Of a stretch of 48,414 bases of DNA, positions 23,100 to 32,309 are shown piece after piece. Each line of letters begins with the position of its first letter. The stretch's first letter is position 1. Position numbers and translations under genes: made by a program. The notes below the pieces were generated by a model. That model saw only the letters and a program-made list of their open reading frames with translations. It made no database searches and was not told the origin of the DNA. Source of the DNA: Thermaurantimonas aggregans (lineage in GTDB: Bacteria; Bacteroidota; Bacteroidia; Flavobacteriales; Schleiferiaceae); assembly GCF_003851885.1 (NCBI RefSeq), contig NZ_BHZE01000022.1:1-48414 (forward strand). Direction: 5' to 3'.

Positions 23100-24213
23100 A
23101 TGAACCCCGCCCGTTATCCTATCGGTCATCAAGACTTTGCCAAAATCCGGGAGCAAGGTTTCGTTTATATGGATTAAACGGAATTTCTTCATCAGCTTGC
23201 TAGCTGAGGAGGGTACAACTTCCTCTCCCGTCCGTGCAGGTTTGGCTAGTCGTTGCTGGTCAGTGCCATGGAGTACCTCTTCAGGGGCAGAAGAGACCTC
23301 TTCGAAGGCCTCTTCATCTACGACAAATCGGACTTTCAGGAGTATCCCGGTCATCAAAATACCCTTTGCCAGCATTAGCTATCGCGAGATTTCGCTTTCT
23401 ACGGCCCTCAACGACGAACTCGACCGCATCGCCTATAGTTACGGTCACTCACTTGCTGGTCAGAGCCTATCGGTAAAGTTCGGCGAATTGATAAAAGTGC
23501 TCCACACTGCCAGTGGCCAAAAGGTGGTCGTCCTCATCGATGAGTACGACAAACCCTTGATCGATTACCTCGACAAGGATAGCCTACCCTGTGCACGCCA
23601 AAACCGCAGTGTGCTCAAGAGCTTCTACTCCGTGTTGAAAAATGCCGACCCCAACCTGAAGCTGGTCTTCATCACTATTCTAAACTGTTTCATCTATTAA
23701 AAACCTGTACTAGACCATAACATTCTGACTTTCCCCAACTTAGAAATAAAACAAGCCTATGTGGAGATGCTAGCCGATGCCTTCACCTACGGTCGTAAAC
23801 CAGGATCAGCCACGTCCGTACTGAGCAAACTGCTCGAAGCTTTGAAACACAAAAGAGAAGAAGTCCTAAAAGATGCCATAAATCAAGTATTTGCCGATAT
23901 TCCTTACGACCTGTGGATAAAGAACAATGAGAAGTTTTTTCATGCTCTGGTGTATTTGATCTTTACCCTTGCCGGCATGCACATCTTCAGCGAAGTACAC
24001 ACCAGTCGAGGCAAAGCCGATAGCATCGTAGTGCTGGGCGATAGCGTGTATTGCCAGGAGTTTAGGCTCGATGGCTCAGCCGAAGAAGTCCTCCGACAAA
24101 TTGAACAAAATGGCTACCTCGACCGCTGGAAAAACTCCGGCAAACACTTCCACAAAATCGGCATCAACTTCAACTCCCAAACCTGCCAAGTAGAAGAACT
24201 GCTGAAGGTGTAA
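23100..24213 (+). pseudogene. Broken AAA-ATPase-like / PD-(D/E)XK nuclease-like gene
   Basis: From ATG 23100 the frame reads MNPARYPIGHQDFAKIREQG, then FVYMD-stop-TEFLHQLAS-stop-GGYNFLSRPCRFG-stop-SLLVSAMEYLFRG, so three in-frame stops fall in the P-loop region. One extra G near 23346 shifts the frame. The part after it (ISYREISLSTALNDELDRI, VVVLIDEYDKPLIDYL) continues the ATPase to LKLVFIT, where an in-frame TAA (23698-23700) and an internal deletion occur. The frame resumes as LTFPNLEIKQAYVEML and ends with the nuclease-like domain (GKADSIVVLGDS, QEFRLDGSAEEVLRQI). This is the AAA-ATPase_like plus PDDEXK_9 family, often multicopy in Bacteroidota and sometimes linked to mobility. The full-length parent would be about 500 aa. 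Confidence 0.85.
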
Positions 24214-24302
24214 TATCAAATATTTTCCAAATCTCATAAATTAAGAAAGAAACCCTTTTAATATTTGCTTAACCTTAAAAATACAAAGAAAACCTTCCTT
24301 TG

Positions 24303-24319
24303 TTTAGAATTAATCTAAA
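24303..24319 (+). promoter_or_regulatory. Palindromic operator upstream of the T9SS cargo gene
   Basis: TTTAGA (24303-24308) and TCTAAA (24314-24319) form a perfect 6-5-6 inverted repeat 6 bp before the ATG. It overlaps a -7-like TTCCTTTG ending at 24302. The same geometry is found before the FecA-like receptor (11234-11250). The sequence after each site is also alike (TAAAAATGAGAAA here, TAAAAATAAGAATGAAA there). Confidence 0.6.
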
Positions 24320-24324
24320 TAAAA

Positions 24325-26823
24325 ATGAGAAAGATTCTATTACCTCTTTTGCTGATTTTCACAGGACTACTCAGAGCACAAGTTCAGAATGAACCAACTC
24401 CAACAACACAAGGACTATGGGGAGCTGCAGAAAATAGCTTTGGGGAGCTCTTTATGGTTGGGAACAACGGGACCATTATCAAGCGAAATGCGGGTTGTAC
24501 TCCGCAATGGAACTCGGTAACTTCGCCAACTACCTCTGGACTGCGTGCCATCGCATTTACAGGAGATAGTATAGGGATCATCGTTGGAGTTAGTGGTACA
24601 ATGCTGCGAAGCACCAACCACGGAAATACCTGGACCTCCATTACATCAGGCACTACGGCAGGCTTACTTGACGTTGTTGCCGACGATTCGGTCGTAATCG
24701 TAGTGGGTGGCGGTGCCACCAGTGGCAATGTGGTCATTCGGTCTAATAACTATGGACTTACCTGGACAACCGTAGTGAATAATCTACCGGCAGCACCTTT
24801 TAGCATTGCTAAAGTGACTGACAATACGTATGTGCTATGTGGAGTTCAGGGCATAGTATATCGCTCGACTGACAAGGGGCTCACCTGGACCGCCGTAACC
24901 GGCCCATTTGCTGGCACGCTCTCTTCCGTTGACTTTTTTGACAATTTAAATGGCATGATTTGCGGACAAAACGGTGCCGTTTATAAGACCACAGACGGCG
25001 GCATAAGTTGGACCACTATTAACGTAAATCAAACCACATTTTACAATGGCGGCAAGGTTTTAAAACCCTGGCGCTACTTAATGGTAGGAAACGGTGGTGC
25101 GGCACTGCAGGCAGATTCAGCCGGAAATGGAACAGCAATAAACCTCAACACTTCGCAAGCCATGCGGGTAGTGCATCAATATCGCGATCGGATTTACATT
25201 GCTGGTAACCAGGGTTTGGTGTATACTATTCCTTATGATGGTGATTATCCCACGCTCTTTCAAGAAAATTTTTGTGCATTTACGGATAGCGTTCAACCAC
25301 CAGTCGGTTGGTCTAACTCTTCGCCTTTTACAAATAGGGTATGGCGATTCGACAATCCTTTCCCAGTTAGCCAAAGTGTAGCAAGCCAGTTTATCCCACC
25401 ATTTGCCGCATATCAAAGCGGCTTTTTCGGATCGGGAGCTGATAGTGCCATACTTACAACGCCTTCATTAAGCACAGTAGGAGCCATTTTTCCACTTGTG
25501 CAATGGAATGAATATGTACAGCCCCCTCTTTCTGGCACAATGACCATGTACATCCAAGCTTTTTCAAACGGCCAATGGAATACGATTTATCAATCGAATG
25601 GTCCGATGGACGGAAATGCATTTGTTTCATTAGCAGCTTCACCAAAACTAAAAAACACAGCCAGGCGTAGCGCCAGACTTCCGCTGCCCAATCAAACTGG
25701 AATTCAATTGCGATTTATCATTTCAGGTGTAAATGCTGTGAATGGACTCTGGCTGATTGATGACATACGAGTAATCAATGCCCCTTACGATGTGCGTCTT
25801 GAATCTATCAACTATGATTCAACATGCCTGCCAATTACTACAGATAGTCCAGAAGGCGTAATTTTTAACAGCACTAAAGTGGACCACTACCCGATTTTAT
25901 CGCGATTGCAAACGCCTACTGGAGTTATTCATCGCACGGTGTATGAAACAGTGGCCCCAGAATCACATTATATATTTTCGCTCGTTAATGCACCAATAAA
26001 CATTTCAAATGGCGACAGTCTCTTTGTATCAATTATTTCTACTGACTCATCCCTTTCAAACAATTCAAAATACTTTAAATACAATTTTTTAACCTCATCA
26101 CCAGGTACAAATGGGGCATCCTTTACCCTGTGTGGCAACGATACCATTCAAGTGAATCTATCTCCATCAGCAGGTATAGCTGTTCAATGGTTATTAAATG
26201 GAAATCCTTATTCCAATCAACCAAATATCTCAGTCTTTCAACCGGGAGTGTACACCGTGACTTACTCGAGTGGCAGTTGTACGATTACCGACTCTATCGT
26301 GGTCAATCAAATCTTGCCTTTGCCGAATCCTTTGACCTCAGTTCAAGACACTTTTGTACCTGCTACAAATCTGGCAATACCCATTGGCACAGCTGATTCT
26401 ATGCGTATTACGATTACGCATGCCACAAGTGGAATACTGACCCAAACAACCGTAACGAACAATTTTAACTACAGCATACCCAATACTTTAGGTAGCATTC
26501 AGATCTCGGTGATTCTTTACAAAAGCAATTGTCAATTTACCTACAACAAAAACGCTTGGATTGTGTCGGGACTTTCCTTAGATGAAAACGGCTTGAAAGC
26601 CTTGCGCATCTTTCCAAATCCCGCTAATTCTGAAATTTTCTTACAACACAATCGTCCAATACAATCACTTCGACTGTTAGATGCTTCAGGTAAAATTGTT
26701 ATAGAAGTTCAAGAATTTTTTGATAATGTGTTGAATATTTCGAGCCTCAAAAATGGATTATATTTTATTGAAGTTCATGACATTGAAAGCAATACCCTCA
26801 GACAGAAGTTGATCAAGATCTGA
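24325..26823 (+). CDS. Secreted protein with YCF48-like repeats and T9SS C-terminal sorting domain
   Basis: The 832-aa protein has a signal peptide (MRKILLPLLLIFTGLLRAQ). Residues about 25-300 contain repeats of the type GNNGTIIKR...W-S, VGVSGTMLRSTNHGNTWTSI and GQNGAVYKTTDGGISWTTI, which form a BNR/YCF48-style beta-propeller. A beta-sandwich-like segment follows (FQENFCAFTDS...VGWSNSSPF...WRFDNPFP, about 315-490), then Ig-like stretches. The last 70 or so residues (LRIFPNPANSEIFL ... GLYFIEVHD ... LRQKLIKI) are a type A T9SS sorting domain, so it crosses the outer membrane by T9SS and is probably surface-attached. The ligand is unknown. The upstream palindrome shared with the receptor hints at metal-dependent expression. 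Confidence 0.85.
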   Translation: MRKILLPLLLIFTGLLRAQVQNEPTPTTQGLWGAAENSFGELFMVGNNGTIIKRNAGCTPQWNSVTSPTTSGLRAIAFTGDSIGIIVGVSGTMLRSTNHGNTWTSITSGTTAGLLDVVADDSVVIVVGGGATSGNVVIRSNNYGLTWTTVVNNLPAAPFSIAKVTDNTYVLCGVQGIVYRSTDKGLTWTAVTGPFAGTLSSVDFFDNLNGMICGQNGAVYKTTDGGISWTTINVNQTTFYNGGKVLKPWRYLMVGNGGAALQADSAGNGTAINLNTSQAMRVVHQYRDRIYIAGNQGLVYTIPYDGDYPTLFQENFCAFTDSVQPPVGWSNSSPFTNRVWRFDNPFPVSQSVASQFIPPFAAYQSGFFGSGADSAILTTPSLSTVGAIFPLVQWNEYVQPPLSGTMTMYIQAFSNGQWNTIYQSNGPMDGNAFVSLAASPKLKNTARRSARLPLPNQTGIQLRFIISGVNAVNGLWLIDDIRVINAPYDVRLESINYDSTCLPITTDSPEGVIFNSTKVDHYPILSRLQTPTGVIHRTVYETVAPESHYIFSLVNAPINISNGDSLFVSIISTDSSLSNNSKYFKYNFLTSSPGTNGASFTLCGNDTIQVNLSPSAGIAVQWLLNGNPYSNQPNISVFQPGVYTVTYSSGSCTITDSIVVNQILPLPNPLTSVQDTFVPATNLAIPIGTADSMRITITHATSGILTQTTVTNNFNYSIPNTLGSIQISVILYKSNCQFTYNKNAWIVSGLSLDENGLKALRIFPNPANSEIFLQHNRPIQSLRLLDASGKIVIEVQEFFDNVLNISSLKNGLYFIEVHDIESNTLRQKLIKI

Positions 26824-26850
26824 GCTTTTTAAAACAACCTCAATCTCCCT

Positions 26851-26885
26851 CGCCCGACATGGTATCTTTGGCCCCATGTCGGGCG
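26851..26885 (+). promoter_or_regulatory. 10-bp inverted repeat bracketing the flippase promoter and start codon
   Basis: CGCCCGACAT (26851-26860) is exactly complementary to ATGTCGGGCG (26876-26885), which includes the ATG start codon. The 15-base loop holds TATCTTTG (26863-26870), a good -7 element. A transcript from this promoter would start at or next to the ATG. A read-through transcript from the upstream gene would fold the start codon into the stem. Confidence 0.6.
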
Positions 26886-28129
26886 TATTATTTCGCAATT
26901 TTTCATATATCACCCTATCTCAAGCGGCTAATTATTTGATTCCGCTTATTACCATTCCTTATATCAGCCGAGTGGTAGGGGTAGAAAAATTTGGCTGGCT
27001 CGAATTCTCGTATTCCGTAGTATTGTATTTCATTCAGCTGGTCGAATACAGTTTTGACATCACCGCTACGCGTAGAATGGCAGTAATCAGCCATAATCCC
27101 ATTTTGGTTTCCAGGCTTTTTAGCACAGTTTTCTGGAGCAAGATGATTTTATGGGCACTTAGCACTGTAATCTTTGGGCTTCTTCTGGCTACAAATACTA
27201 TTTTTAGAGCATACGCATGGCCCTTATTAGGCTACTATTTCATCACATTTTCTTTTGTTTTGAGTCAAAATTGGTTTTTTCAGGGACTTCAGAAATTGGG
27301 AGTTGTAGCTCTTGCAAATGTGGGATTAAAGCTCATCTTTGCTATACTTCTTTTCCTTTTCGTCAAAGCAGAATCAGATTATTATCTGGTAGCTGTAAGT
27401 ACTACAGTCGGCTATTTATTGGTTTCCATGGTCACATTCTGGTATGCCTTTCGACTCATACCCGAGCTTAGAGTGTATTTTCCGGGCTTCAAGCTGATCA
27501 TTAGGAACATTAAAAATGGATTTTACATTTTCTCAGCAGGTATGGCCAATAAATTTTATGCACTTTCAGGGATGTATTGGGCTGGAACATTGCTGGGGAC
27601 TGCTCAACTCGGCCATTTCAGTGCAGCTCACAAACTGTACATGGTAGTACAAAGCATGATGTTTTATCCGGTACAAATGACACTTCTACCCCATCTGTCA
27701 AAGAAAATGATGGAAGGTTTTGAAGTTTACAAAAAGACATTTTTCCGGTATTTAAAATGGATTCTGCTTTCTACTTCACTAGTATCTGTTTTACTGTATC
27801 TGATGTCGCCATTTGTCTTCAAGGTACTTTTTGGCAAAGATTTTTTGCACGCGCATACTCTATTTGATCTTTTTATTCCTTCATTGATTGCAGGTGTTTT
27901 TATAAATCTTATTGTTTATCAAGCCTTTATACATCTGAAGCGCGATGATTTGCACTTTAAAGTGCTAGTGGTATTGATGGTTATATCGATTACAGGTAAT
28001 TACATCGCAATTAAACACTTTGGAGCCATCGGAGGAGCTGGTTTCCGATCAATCATGGATATGCTTTATGTGTTACTTTCTTGGTGGTGGCTTTTACGAG
28101 CTTTCAAACAATATTTGACTAAAGCGTGA
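26876..28129 (+). CDS. Oligosaccharide flippase family (Wzx-like) membrane protein
   Basis: The 417-aa polytopic inner-membrane protein of the MOP/PST family flips lipid-linked oligosaccharides for surface polysaccharide. It opens with FRNFSYITLSQAANYLIPLITIPYISRVVG, the typical first helix with a conserved P-x-x-x-x-PYI-x-R pattern, followed by about a dozen hydrophobic helices and YVLLSWWWLLRAFKQY at the end. It overlaps the following glycosyltransferase by 4 bp (GTGA), so the pair is coupled. No polymerase, acetyltransferase or other transferases are adjacent, so this is an isolated two-gene piece rather than a full polysaccharide locus. Confidence 0.85.
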   Translation: MSGVLFRNFSYITLSQAANYLIPLITIPYISRVVGVEKFGWLEFSYSVVLYFIQLVEYSFDITATRRMAVISHNPILVSRLFSTVFWSKMILWALSTVIFGLLLATNTIFRAYAWPLLGYYFITFSFVLSQNWFFQGLQKLGVVALANVGLKLIFAILLFLFVKAESDYYLVAVSTTVGYLLVSMVTFWYAFRLIPELRVYFPGFKLIIRNIKNGFYIFSAGMANKFYALSGMYWAGTLLGTAQLGHFSAAHKLYMVVQSMMFYPVQMTLLPHLSKKMMEGFEVYKKTFFRYLKWILLSTSLVSVLLYLMSPFVFKVLFGKDFLHAHTLFDLFIPSLIAGVFINLIVYQAFIHLKRDDLHFKVLVVLMVISITGNYIAIKHFGAIGGAGFRSIMDMLYVLLSWWWLLRAFKQYLTKA

Positions 28130-29055
28130 ATCCTGAAGTATCTGTAATTCTAAGCGTTTACAATGCTCAGCTGTATCTAGCTGAATGTATTGAAAGTGTA
28201 CTTGCGCAGAGCTATGAAAATTTTGAGTTGTTAATCGTAGATGATGGTTCGACTGACGGCTCTTGGGAAGTTATCGAGGGCTTTTCTGATAAGCGAATTC
28301 GGGCATTTCAAATTCAAAACTCCGGGGTAGCAAAGGCTAAAAATTACTTACTTGAAAGAGCTCGTGGTCGCTGGATTGCTGTCATTGATGCTGATGATGT
28401 ATGGCATCCATTGAAGTTAGAAATTCAGCTCAAATTTCTTGAAAAGCATCCGGAGTATATCCTTGTAGGTTCGTTTGCTCAGATAATCGACAAGGATGGA
28501 AATCTTCTTCACATCGAACCCAAAATGACCGACTGGCAAACAATTTCTAAGTTGATTGAGCAGAAAAATCTCTTTACTCACAGCTCAGTGATTTATAGTA
28601 GAAATGCTGCTGTGGAATTAGGAGGTTATCGCACTGAAGTGCACCAATATTTGGCTGACTATGAACTAATGAAGGCGTTGTGTCGAAAAGGCAAAGCTGC
28701 TAACATACCGGTAGCACTGGTAAAATACCGCATCGTACCCTATTCGGTTACTACGGGTTACGGACAAAAAAGAAAAACAACTTCTGATAAGATTCGCATG
28801 GCCAACTACCACTACAGCTTAGCACGCATCCATTTTTTGTATGTGAGAGACTTTAAAAAGTTTTACAAAAACTTGTGGCTCAGCATTTTTGAAAATCCTT
28901 TTTTAGGAAAAGCCCATAGGCTTCTCTTAATCAGAGCACTACCGATGGTTGCTAGCATAATGAAGCAAAAAGTGTTGAAAAAAGAAGGTTTTGAATATCT
29001 GAAACAATTAGAAAAACCTGAACAATATCTCGCTAGGCTTTCAAAAGATTTCTGA
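28126..29055 (+). CDS. Family 2 glycosyltransferase
   Basis: The 309-aa protein has a GT-A domain at the N-terminus: VSVILSVYNAQLYLAECIESV (5-25), ELLIVDDGSTDGSWEVI, and the metal-binding DADD in WIAVIDADDVWHPLKLEIQ, followed by an acceptor region with HSSVIYSRNAAVELGGYRTEV and DYELMKAL. The tail is basic (KMKQKVLKKEGFEYLKQ style) and could associate with the membrane. The GTG start overlaps the flippase stop by 4 bp. It probably adds a sugar to a surface polysaccharide or lipid-linked glycan; donor and acceptor are unknown. Its 3' end overlaps the convergent thioredoxin-like gene by 23 bp. Confidence 0.87.
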   Translation: MNPEVSVILSVYNAQLYLAECIESVLAQSYENFELLIVDDGSTDGSWEVIEGFSDKRIRAFQIQNSGVAKAKNYLLERARGRWIAVIDADDVWHPLKLEIQLKFLEKHPEYILVGSFAQIIDKDGNLLHIEPKMTDWQTISKLIEQKNLFTHSSVIYSRNAAVELGGYRTEVHQYLADYELMKALCRKGKAANIPVALVKYRIVPYSVTTGYGQKRKTTSDKIRMANYHYSLARIHFLYVRDFKKFYKNLWLSIFENPFLGKAHRLLLIRALPMVASIMKQKVLKKEGFEYLKQLEKPEQYLARLSKDF

Positions 29056-29644
29056 TAATGGTTTCAATTTCCAATTTCGTACAGGCACCTTTGTCTTTAT
29101 TGTACCACATCTGTAGGCCGTGAATGATTTTTTGAACATCGCCGGTCGCTTTTAAGCGAATGTACAGTTCCTGTGCATGTGCCGGTCTCGGACCCCAGGA
29201 GGCTAATTCGTTGAGCTGTTCGTCGATAAAAATTACCTTTGGAATGCTTCGGCCTCCATTTGTAAGGTATTCGTCCATTAAGTCAAGGTGCTGATCTCGA
29301 TAGAGAAAGCGAAGAGACAGGCCATTTTGTAACGAGATGTAATGGAGTACTGGTGAAACATGAGCGGCATCGCCACACCAGCTCTCGGTGAGGGTGAGCA
29401 TAGTGATTTTTTTATCAACCGAAAAGTCGAAGGCGAATTGTTCAGGATTCAGCGTTTTCAGCCATCGGGTCATCCGTTGGTAGCCCATCTTGGTGTATTC
29501 GACGTACTCGGCTGATTGATTTAATCCCGAAGTTTTTGATGCTTTAACCTGCTGTTCCACTTCCTTGAGGTAGTCTTCGAAAGACATGGATGCCTTCAAC
29601 TTGGCAGCCATCCACTGCTTTCTGTCGGTTTCGAGTTGAATCAT
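29033..29644 (-). CDS. Thioredoxin family protein with a single active-site cysteine
   Basis: The 203-aa protein starts with about 70 charged helical residues ([17 protein letters not shown]), then a thioredoxin fold with [21 protein letters not shown] (Cys90), [17 protein letters not shown] and [13 protein letters not shown], which carries the cis-proline. The usual CxxC is reduced to CGDA, so Cys93 is an alanine. This matches the Thioredoxin_9 group of Bacteroidota and Firmicutes. Single-cysteine members may reduce mixed disulfides or act on a bound thiol, and a specific role is not known. No signal peptide is seen. It is coupled to rocD by a 4-bp overlap. Confidence 0.8.
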   Translation of the reverse strand: MIQLETDRKQWMAAKLKASMSFEDYLKEVEQQVKASKTSGLNQSAEYVEYTKMGYQRMTRWLKTLNPEQFAFDFSVDKKITMLTLTESWCGDAAHVSPVLHYISLQNGLSLRFLYRDQHLDLMDEYLTNGGRSIPKVIFIDEQLNELASWGPRPAHAQELYIRLKATGDVQKIIHGLQMWYNKDKGACTKLEIETIIRNLLKA

Positions 29645-30888
29645 TTTTGAAATTCGGTGAAAACTTTACTCAAAATACCACAGGCTTCTCTCATTTGTTC
29701 TTCGGTGATAACAAGGGGTGGAGCAAAGCGGATGATATTACCGTGGGTAGGTTTGGCAAGTAGTCCGTGGTCTTTTAGAGCCAAACAGATATTCCAGGCT
29801 GTTTTGCTCTGAGGGGTATCGTTTATAACGACTGCATTCAGTAGGCCTTTACCGCGTACAGTTGAGATTAGATCAGGACGGAGGTTTTGTATCTTTTGCA
29901 TTTCTTCTCTAAAGATGAGGCCCATTCGATAGGCATTTTCTGGCAAGTTTTCTTCGATTACTACATTGAGCGCTGCCATAGCGACGGCACATGCCAGGGG
30001 ATTGCCCCCAAAAGTGCTGCCATGCTGTCCGGGGCGTATGGTGAGCATCACCTCATCGTCGGCCAGGATCGCAGAAACAGGCATAACACCCCCAGAGAGT
30101 GCTTTTCCTAGCACTAAGATGTCGGGTCTAGCCCTTTCATAATCGGTAGCAAGCATTCGACCCGTGCGGCCAATGCCGGTTTGCACTTCATCGGCTATAA
30201 AGAGCACTTTGTAATGCGTGCATAACTTGCGAACGCCTGCCAGATAGCCTTCATCGGGTACCACTACCCCAGCCTCGCCTTGAATGGGTTCAACCATAAA
30301 AGCAGCGATGTTTGGATTGCTGCTCAGTTCCTTTTCAAGCGCTTCTAAATCGTTGTAAGGAATAATTTTAAAACCAGGCATGTATGGACCAAAGTTGGTG
30401 TAGCTCTCCGGATCGGTCGAAGAGCTAATGGCTGCAAGGGTTCTGCCCCAGAAATTGTTTTCGGCAAAGAGAATTACGGCTTGATTTTCTGGAATTTTTT
30501 TTATCTCATATGCCCACTTTCGGGCGAGTTTAATGGCCGTTTCACCACCTTCGACGCCAGTGTTCATCGGCAACACACGTTGATAACCGAAGAGCTCGCA
30601 CATGTATTTTTCATATCTGCCCAAAACACTGTTGTAAAAAGCACGAGAGGTAAGGGTGAGTTTTTGGGCTTGTGCCATGAGCGCATCAATTATTTTTGGA
30701 TGACAATGTCCTTGATTTACAGCAGAATAAGCAGATAAAAAGTCAAAGTAGCGCTTACCTTCCACATCCCATACAAACACACCTTGTCCTCTATCAAGCA
30801 CTACCGGGATGGGATGATAGTTGTAAGCTCCATATTTTTTTTCGAGTTCAATGGCTTCGGCTGATGAAAAGGTTGATTCTGTAAGCAT
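29641..30888 (-). CDS. rocD: Ornithine aminotransferase
   Basis: This PLP-dependent class III enzyme transfers the delta-amino group of ornithine to 2-oxoglutarate, giving glutamate-5-semialdehyde (EC 2.6.1.13), and links arginine to proline and glutamate metabolism. The 415-aa protein has [16 protein letters not shown] (50-65), [18 protein letters not shown] (108-125), [12 protein letters not shown], the Asp of [13 protein letters not shown], and the Schiff-base lysine Lys262 in VLGKALSGG. These patterns are characteristic of ornithine rather than acetylornithine aminotransferase. It is cotranscribed with the thioredoxin-like gene. A TACTTTTG box lies 31-38 bp upstream. Confidence 0.94.
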   Translation of the reverse strand: MLTESTFSSAEAIELEKKYGAYNYHPIPVVLDRGQGVFVWDVEGKRYFDFLSAYSAVNQGHCHPKIIDALMAQAQKLTLTSRAFYNSVLGRYEKYMCELFGYQRVLPMNTGVEGGETAIKLARKWAYEIKKIPENQAVILFAENNFWGRTLAAISSSTDPESYTNFGPYMPGFKIIPYNDLEALEKELSSNPNIAAFMVEPIQGEAGVVVPDEGYLAGVRKLCTHYKVLFIADEVQTGIGRTGRMLATDYERARPDILVLGKALSGGVMPVSAILADDEVMLTIRPGQHGSTFGGNPLACAVAMAALNVVIEENLPENAYRMGLIFREEMQKIQNLRPDLISTVRGKGLLNAVVINDTPQSKTAWNICLALKDHGLLAKPTHGNIIRFAPPLVITEEQMREACGILSKVFTEFQK

Positions 30889-30918
30889 TTTATTACTTTA
30901 TTTAAAATTGCCTCATGA

Positions 30919-30926
30919 CAAAAGTA
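30919..30926 (-). promoter_or_regulatory. Probable -7 promoter box of rocD
   Basis: The minus strand reads TACTTTTG, fitting TAnnTTTG, and would give a leader of about 25 nt before the rocD start. No convincing -33 TTG lies at the right distance. Confidence 0.4.
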
Positions 30927-30971
30927 AAAAACTACAAAGCAGAAATTTCGTGAAAAAAGAACAAACTTTTT

Positions 30972-32078
30972 TTAAAAATTAAACAGATCAAAAGCCCCTC
31001 TTGTTTGTCGGTCGATGAGCAAGCAACGGGCTTGTGCTCTTTTTCGGATGCTGCGCTCGCGACAGAAGTACACATTTTCAAACCGATAAACCAGTCCAAA
31101 TTCATGTGTTCCGGCGGTATTCTGCGGGCCGAGCGCTGAGAGCACAATGTCGTAGCTGTAGGATAGGGTAAAGCCTGTAAACTGATATCCAATATTGAAG
31201 ATTAAGGACTCGATACGTCGATCGACGAGTGGATACAGCTCAGAGCGTAAGCCTAAGCCCACAAGCACGTGATCACCGAAATTGGTACTTACATGAACGG
31301 CATTGCTGGTAAGTGTGCTTTGCCAATGGCGCACATAGCCGAACGAGAGGTAATGTTGGTTTCGATTGCGATAGGGTGAACTGAGCAAAAAATGAGTAAA
31401 AAAGTGGGCAGTGTAGCGAGTAGGGATTCTATGGTCGAGGCCTATCTTGGTTTCACGGGGTCTATTCAGATGGAAACCTGAGAAACCTAGTGAGAAAAAA
31501 GAACCCTCGCGTGTGATTTCACCACGAAAGAGGATGCCCGCGGAGAGGTCATGGGTGAGATTAGAGACGTCGTTTCCGATGTTGAGCGCAGTGTTGGGCG
31601 ATACAATGCCTTGAAAGGGATCGATTTGATCAGAGAAGACTAGCTTTGACCAGTCGATGCGCTTCTGGGCTAGGCCGTACTGAAGGCCGGCGCCTATGAG
31701 GTATTTGGCTTTACGCATTTGTCGAAAGGGCCAGTTGCGACCAAAAAAACCAGGGATATTTACAGATACTGCTGTGGCAAAGTCGGTTTTATGATAACCT
31801 GCCGTTCCGACAATGTGGTCGAAGAGCCTAAGACCGAAGCCTACGCCCGTAGTAGGGCAACCAATGTCAGCTGTAGCAAGTGTGATGCTATGTGGGCCGG
31901 GCAAATTGGTCCATTGCTGACGATTGACCACGCCGATGGTAAGGTCGCGATTTACGCCGGCATAAGCGGGATTGAGATAAAGACGATTGATGTAAAACTG
32001 CGAGAGAATGGGGTCTTGAGCTTTAACCGTAAGCCAAGTGATTACCAAAAGTAGCGCTGCTGACGTGTGCCTCCGCAT
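30972..32078 (-). CDS. PorP/SprF-family T9SS membrane protein
   Basis: From the ATG at 32078 the protein (368 aa) has a signal peptide (MRRHTSAALLLVITWLTVKA) followed at once by QDPILSQFYINRLYLNPAYAG, the hallmark of PorP/SprF proteins. The rest alternates amphipathic strands of an outer-membrane beta-barrel. Family members are paired with T9SS machinery or with particular large T9SS cargo proteins such as SprB adhesins. Here no such partner is directly adjacent; the nearest T9SS cargo (32635-35400) is separated by the 3' element. The frame extends upstream to 32144, but that would place 22 unlikely residues before the signal peptide. Confidence 0.87.
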   Translation of the reverse strand: MRRHTSAALLLVITWLTVKAQDPILSQFYINRLYLNPAYAGVNRDLTIGVVNRQQWTNLPGPHSITLATADIGCPTTGVGFGLRLFDHIVGTAGYHKTDFATAVSVNIPGFFGRNWPFRQMRKAKYLIGAGLQYGLAQKRIDWSKLVFSDQIDPFQGIVSPNTALNIGNDVSNLTHDLSAGILFRGEITREGSFFSLGFSGFHLNRPRETKIGLDHRIPTRYTAHFFTHFLLSSPYRNRNQHYLSFGYVRHWQSTLTSNAVHVSTNFGDHVLVGLGLRSELYPLVDRRIESLIFNIGYQFTGFTLSYSYDIVLSALGPQNTAGTHEFGLVYRFENVYFCRERSIRKRAQARCLLIDRQTRGAFDLFNF

Positions 32079-32309
32079 TGCAGAGGTGGCTAAGTGGGTT
32101 ATTACAATTGCACTACTGAATCTCATGACTGCTTTACCATGCAAAGGAAAGTATATGTACTTCTGTAAAAAGTGGCAAATGGGATAAGCGCATGTATTTT
32201 TTTGTAGAGCTTAGCGTTTTTCGCGATTTTCAGAGATGTGTGGCTGAGGAGCTTTGATTGATATGATGTGAGATGATGCTTGAGAGATTGATGGAGATCG
32301 GATGCGTTT

